A stretch of 64,000 nt of DNA. Source: Cryobacterium sp. SO1 (GTDB lineage Bacteria; Actinomycetota; Actinomycetes; Actinomycetales; Microbacteriaceae). Position numbers and translations under genes: made by a program. Shown here one piece after another: positions 61,730 through 64,000 of the stretch. The stretch covers positions 248,001 to 312,000 of the forward strand of contig NZ_CP067394.1 in the NCBI RefSeq assembly GCF_004210215.2. Reading direction: 5' to 3'. The notes beneath the pieces were generated by a model. That model was not told the DNA's origin. It made no database searches and was given only the letters and a program-made list of their open reading frames with translations. Numbering within the stretch: position 1 is the first letter of the stretch; each line of letters starts with the position of its first letter.

Positions 61730-63091
61730 ATGAGCGTGAAACAGCATCGCCGGCTCATTGTCCCGGTCGCTGCAGCCGCAGTGATGGGACTCGCCCTGAC
61801 CGGCTGTACCGGCGACATCGCCGCCCAGACCGCAGAAGACACCGACTGCGCCGCCTACGCCGACTACGGCACCTTCGAGGGCAACCCCGAAGTGAGCATC
61901 GGCGGAACCATCCAGGACGTCGAAGCCGACCGGCTCGTGGAGTCCTGGGCCGACTTCCAGGCCTGCACCGGCATCACGGTGAACTATACGGGCACCAAGG
62001 AGTTCGAGGCTCAGATCGCCGTTCTCGCCGAGGGCGGCTCCGCCCCGGACATCGGCATCATCCCGCAGCCGGGTCTGTTCAACAAGCTTGCCGACGCCGG
62101 GTTCCTCAAGCCCGCCCCCGAAGCCGTTGAGGCCAACGTGGACAAGTGGTGGTCCGCGGACTGGAAGGGCTACGGCACCGCGACCGACGGTACCTTCTAC
62201 GCCGCACCGCTGATGGCCAGCGTCAAGGGTTACGTCTGGTACTCGCCGTCGATGTTCGAGGACAAGGGCTACGAGATCCCCGCCTCGCTCGACGAGATGA
62301 TGGACCTCACCGCCCAGATCGCCGCCGACGGCACCGTGCCGTGGTGCGCGGGCGTCGGATCCGGTGACGCCACCGGTTGGCCGGGAACCGACTGGGTCGA
62401 GGACTACGTCCTCCGCCAGGCCGGCGCCGAGACCTACGACAAGTGGGTCAAGCACGAGATCCCGTTCAACGACCCCGCCATCGTCACCGCGTTCAACTCG
62501 GTCGGCGACATCCTGAAGAACCCGGAGTACGTCAACGCAGGACTCGGCGACGTCTCGTCGATCATCTCAACGGAGTTCGGCGACGCCGGCCTCCCGGTCC
62601 TCGATGACACCTGCGCGATGCACCACCAGGCCTCGTTCTACGAGGGCTTCTGGAAGAACGCCGATGGCTCTGAGGTCACCGTCGCCCCCGACGGCGACGT
62701 CTACGCGTTCCTCCTGCCGCCGGCTGAGGCCGGCGGAGAGCAGGCCGTCACCGGTGGTGGCGAGCTGGTCAGCGCGTTCAACGAGGGCGACGAGATCACC
62801 GCCGTGCTCAGCTACCTCTCCAGCGACACCTGGGCGAACAACCGCGTTGAGCTGGGCGGCGTCATCAGCGCCAACACCGGTCTGGATGCCTCGCTCGCAT
62901 CCAGTGACATCCTGAAGCAGAGCGTCGAGATCCTGCAGGACGAGAACACCGTCTTCCGTTTCGACGGTTCTGACCTGATGCCGGGCGCCGTGGGCACCGA
63001 CTCCTTCTGGAAGGGCATCGTGAACTGGCTCAGTGGCGATGACACCCAGAAGGTCGTCGACACCATCGAGTCGAGCTGGCCGACGAGCTAG
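61730..63091 (+). CDS. Sugar ABC transporter substrate-binding lipoprotein (alpha-glucoside type)
   Basis: A 453-residue family-1 solute-binding protein. The signal peptide ends LALTGC (Cys26). The mature part shows ADFQACTGITVNYTGTKEFE and KGYVWYSPSMFEDKGYEIP, as in AglE-like binding proteins for alpha-glucosides. GAGGAGG precedes the ATG at 61730. A permease gene follows after a hairpin. It is divergent from a LacI gene that probably controls it. Confidence 0.92.
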   Translation: MSVKQHRRLIVPVAAAAVMGLALTGCTGDIAAQTAEDTDCAAYADYGTFEGNPEVSIGGTIQDVEADRLVESWADFQACTGITVNYTGTKEFEAQIAVLAEGGSAPDIGIIPQPGLFNKLADAGFLKPAPEAVEANVDKWWSADWKGYGTATDGTFYAAPLMASVKGYVWYSPSMFEDKGYEIPASLDEMMDLTAQIAADGTVPWCAGVGSGDATGWPGTDWVEDYVLRQAGAETYDKWVKHEIPFNDPAIVTAFNSVGDILKNPEYVNAGLGDVSSIISTEFGDAGLPVLDDTCAMHHQASFYEGFWKNADGSEVTVAPDGDVYAFLLPPAEAGGEQAVTGGGELVSAFNEGDEITAVLSYLSSDTWANNRVELGGVISANTGLDASLASSDILKQSVEILQDENTVFRFDGSDLMPGAVGTDSFWKGIVNWLSGDDTQKVVDTIESSWPTS

Positions 63092-63106
63092 CTTTCGCTC
63101 CACGGG

Positions 63107-63132
63107 GTGGGCCCGCCGGACGGCGGGCCCAC
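63107..63132 (+). terminator. Intercistronic hairpin after the binding-protein gene
   Basis: A perfect 11-bp stem (GTGGGCCCGCC, loop GGAC, GGCGGGCCCAC) without a U-run, 15 bases after the stop. Like the hairpin at 7772-7803 it probably stabilises the binding-protein message. Confidence 0.7.
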
Positions 63133-63196
63133 CCCCGTATGTACCCCCCCAAGCTTTCGAACCACCCCCTCTCGACACCATAGAAGGGTCCGGCCA

Positions 63197-64000
63197 ATGA
63201 CGACCGCAGATCTGCTCGGCAAGATAATTCAGGTGGTAGCGGCCCTCGCCGCCTTCTCGCTCGTTATCGGGCTCGTGCTATTCCTTATCGACAAAGCGCC
63301 TAAACGCGGGCGCGACTACTGGCAACTCGCCTTCTTCCTGCTTCCCGCCCTGATCCTGCTCGCCGTCGGGCTCATCTATCCGGCCTTCCGCACCTCCCTG
63401 CTGGCCTTCAGCAACAGCTCCGGCGAATGGGTGGGTGCCGAGAACTTCATCTGGATGTTCACCCAGCCGGCCGCGCTGATCACCCTGGGCAACACCGTGA
63501 TCTGGGTCGTGGTGGTGCCGATCCTCTCCACCACCATCGGCCTGGCCTACGCGATGTTCATCGACAAATCTCGTGGGGAGAAGTACTTCAAGGCGCTGGT
63601 GTTCATGCCCATGGCGATCTCCTTCGTGGGCGCCGGCATCATCTGGCGCTTCGTCTACGACTACAAGTCCGGCGACAACGCGCAGATCGGTCTGCTCAAC
63701 CAGATCCTGGTCTGGTTCGGCGCGGAACCCGTGCAGTGGCTGCAGACCTCGCCGATCAACACCTTCCTACTGATCGTCGTGATGATCTGGATCCAGACCG
63801 GATTCGCCATGGTCATCTGCTCCGCCGCCATCAAGGGCGTCCCGACCGAGCAGATCGAGGCCGCGCAGCTCGATGGCACCAACCCGTGGCAGCGGTTCAC
63901 CAATGTGACCCTGCCGGGCATCCGCGGTTCGCTGGTCGTGGTCATCACCACCATCTCGATCGCCACCCTCAAGGTGTTCGACATCGTGCGCACCATGACC
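63197..64000 (+). CDS. Sugar ABC transporter permease (AglF/MalF type), 3' end cut by window
   Basis: 268 codons are visible, starting with the ATG at 63197. Membrane segments lie near 8-30, 43-65 and further on. The EAA loop reads EQIEAAQLDGTNPWQRF near residues 215-231. It belongs with the preceding binding protein; the second permease is presumably just outside the window. Confidence 0.92.
   Translation, partial: MTTADLLGKIIQVVAALAAFSLVIGLVLFLIDKAPKRGRDYWQLAFFLLPALILLAVGLIYPAFRTSLLAFSNSSGEWVGAENFIWMFTQPAALITLGNTVIWVVVVPILSTTIGLAYAMFIDKSRGEKYFKALVFMPMAISFVGAGIIWRFVYDYKSGDNAQIGLLNQILVWFGAEPVQWLQTSPINTFLLIVVMIWIQTGFAMVICSAAIKGVPTEQIEAAQLDGTNPWQRFTNVTLPGIRGSLVVVITTISIATLKVFDIVRTMT

Overview
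This is high-GC actinobacterial chromosome. Gene content and order point to the family Microbacteriaceae, with a Cryobacterium-like organism as my best guess. The supporting features are the order murB, aspC, tRNA-Trp, secE, nusG, rplK, rplA, a RamB regulator divergent from aceA/aceB, a DUF222/HNH endonuclease gene, and intergenic repeats built on GGTCTCGACAAGCTCGACCA. The genus is inference, not something the sequence proves. I see no prophage, insertion sequence or CRISPR array.

Left part (1-12.3 kb): a truncated LacI regulator, tRNA-Tyr, an inositol-monophosphatase-family enzyme, a membrane-anchored M23 peptidase, a small alarmone synthetase, and a maltose/maltodextrin locus. In that locus an alpha-glucosidase (minus) diverges from a binding lipoprotein, two permeases and a neopullulanase-like GH13 enzyme (plus), with LacI-type operator sequences between them. 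12.3-15.4 kb: tRNA-Thr and tRNA-Met, then a decayed sugar locus. It holds an oxidoreductase with a stop at codon 5 of its likely original frame, and thuA-like and GH3 remnants joined head to head at a deletion scar.

15.4-26.5 kb: a translationally coupled cluster (acyl-CoA dehydrogenase-like protein, PIG-L deacetylase fused to a methyltransferase, family-2 glycosyltransferase) that looks like an uncharacterised biosynthetic pathway. It is followed by an SGNH hydrolase, a HEAT-repeat protein, an acetyltransferase, the hadA/hadB-like dehydratase pair, murB, an ABC-2 exporter that has lost its two-component partner, and aspC.

26.7-56.1 kb: the transcription/ribosomal block tRNA-Trp, secE, nusG, rplK, rplA is separated from rplJ, rplL by about 25.6 kb of accessory genes. 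These include a GntR regulator, a permease fused to an ATPase-like domain that lacks every catalytic ABC motif, a circularly permuted ATP-grasp/alpha-E/transglutaminase operon, a MarR regulator, ramB with aceA and aceB (glyoxylate shunt), an HNH endonuclease, a photolyase, a quinone-oxidoreductase-like enzyme, a YqaJ-type nuclease, a MacB-like ABC system with a divergent two-component system, and a MarR/drug-efflux pair.

56.1-64 kb: a nuclease-like gene of unknown role bracketed by palindromic repeat doublets, a second MarR/MFS pair, an AlkA-like glycosylase, and a second LacI regulator divergent from a sugar ABC importer that runs off the window. Four families of intergenic repeats occur (a 50-bp palindrome in doublets, a 61-bp palindrome, and 45/18-bp and 23-bp tandem arrays), and several genes carry 15-18-bp in-frame minisatellites.
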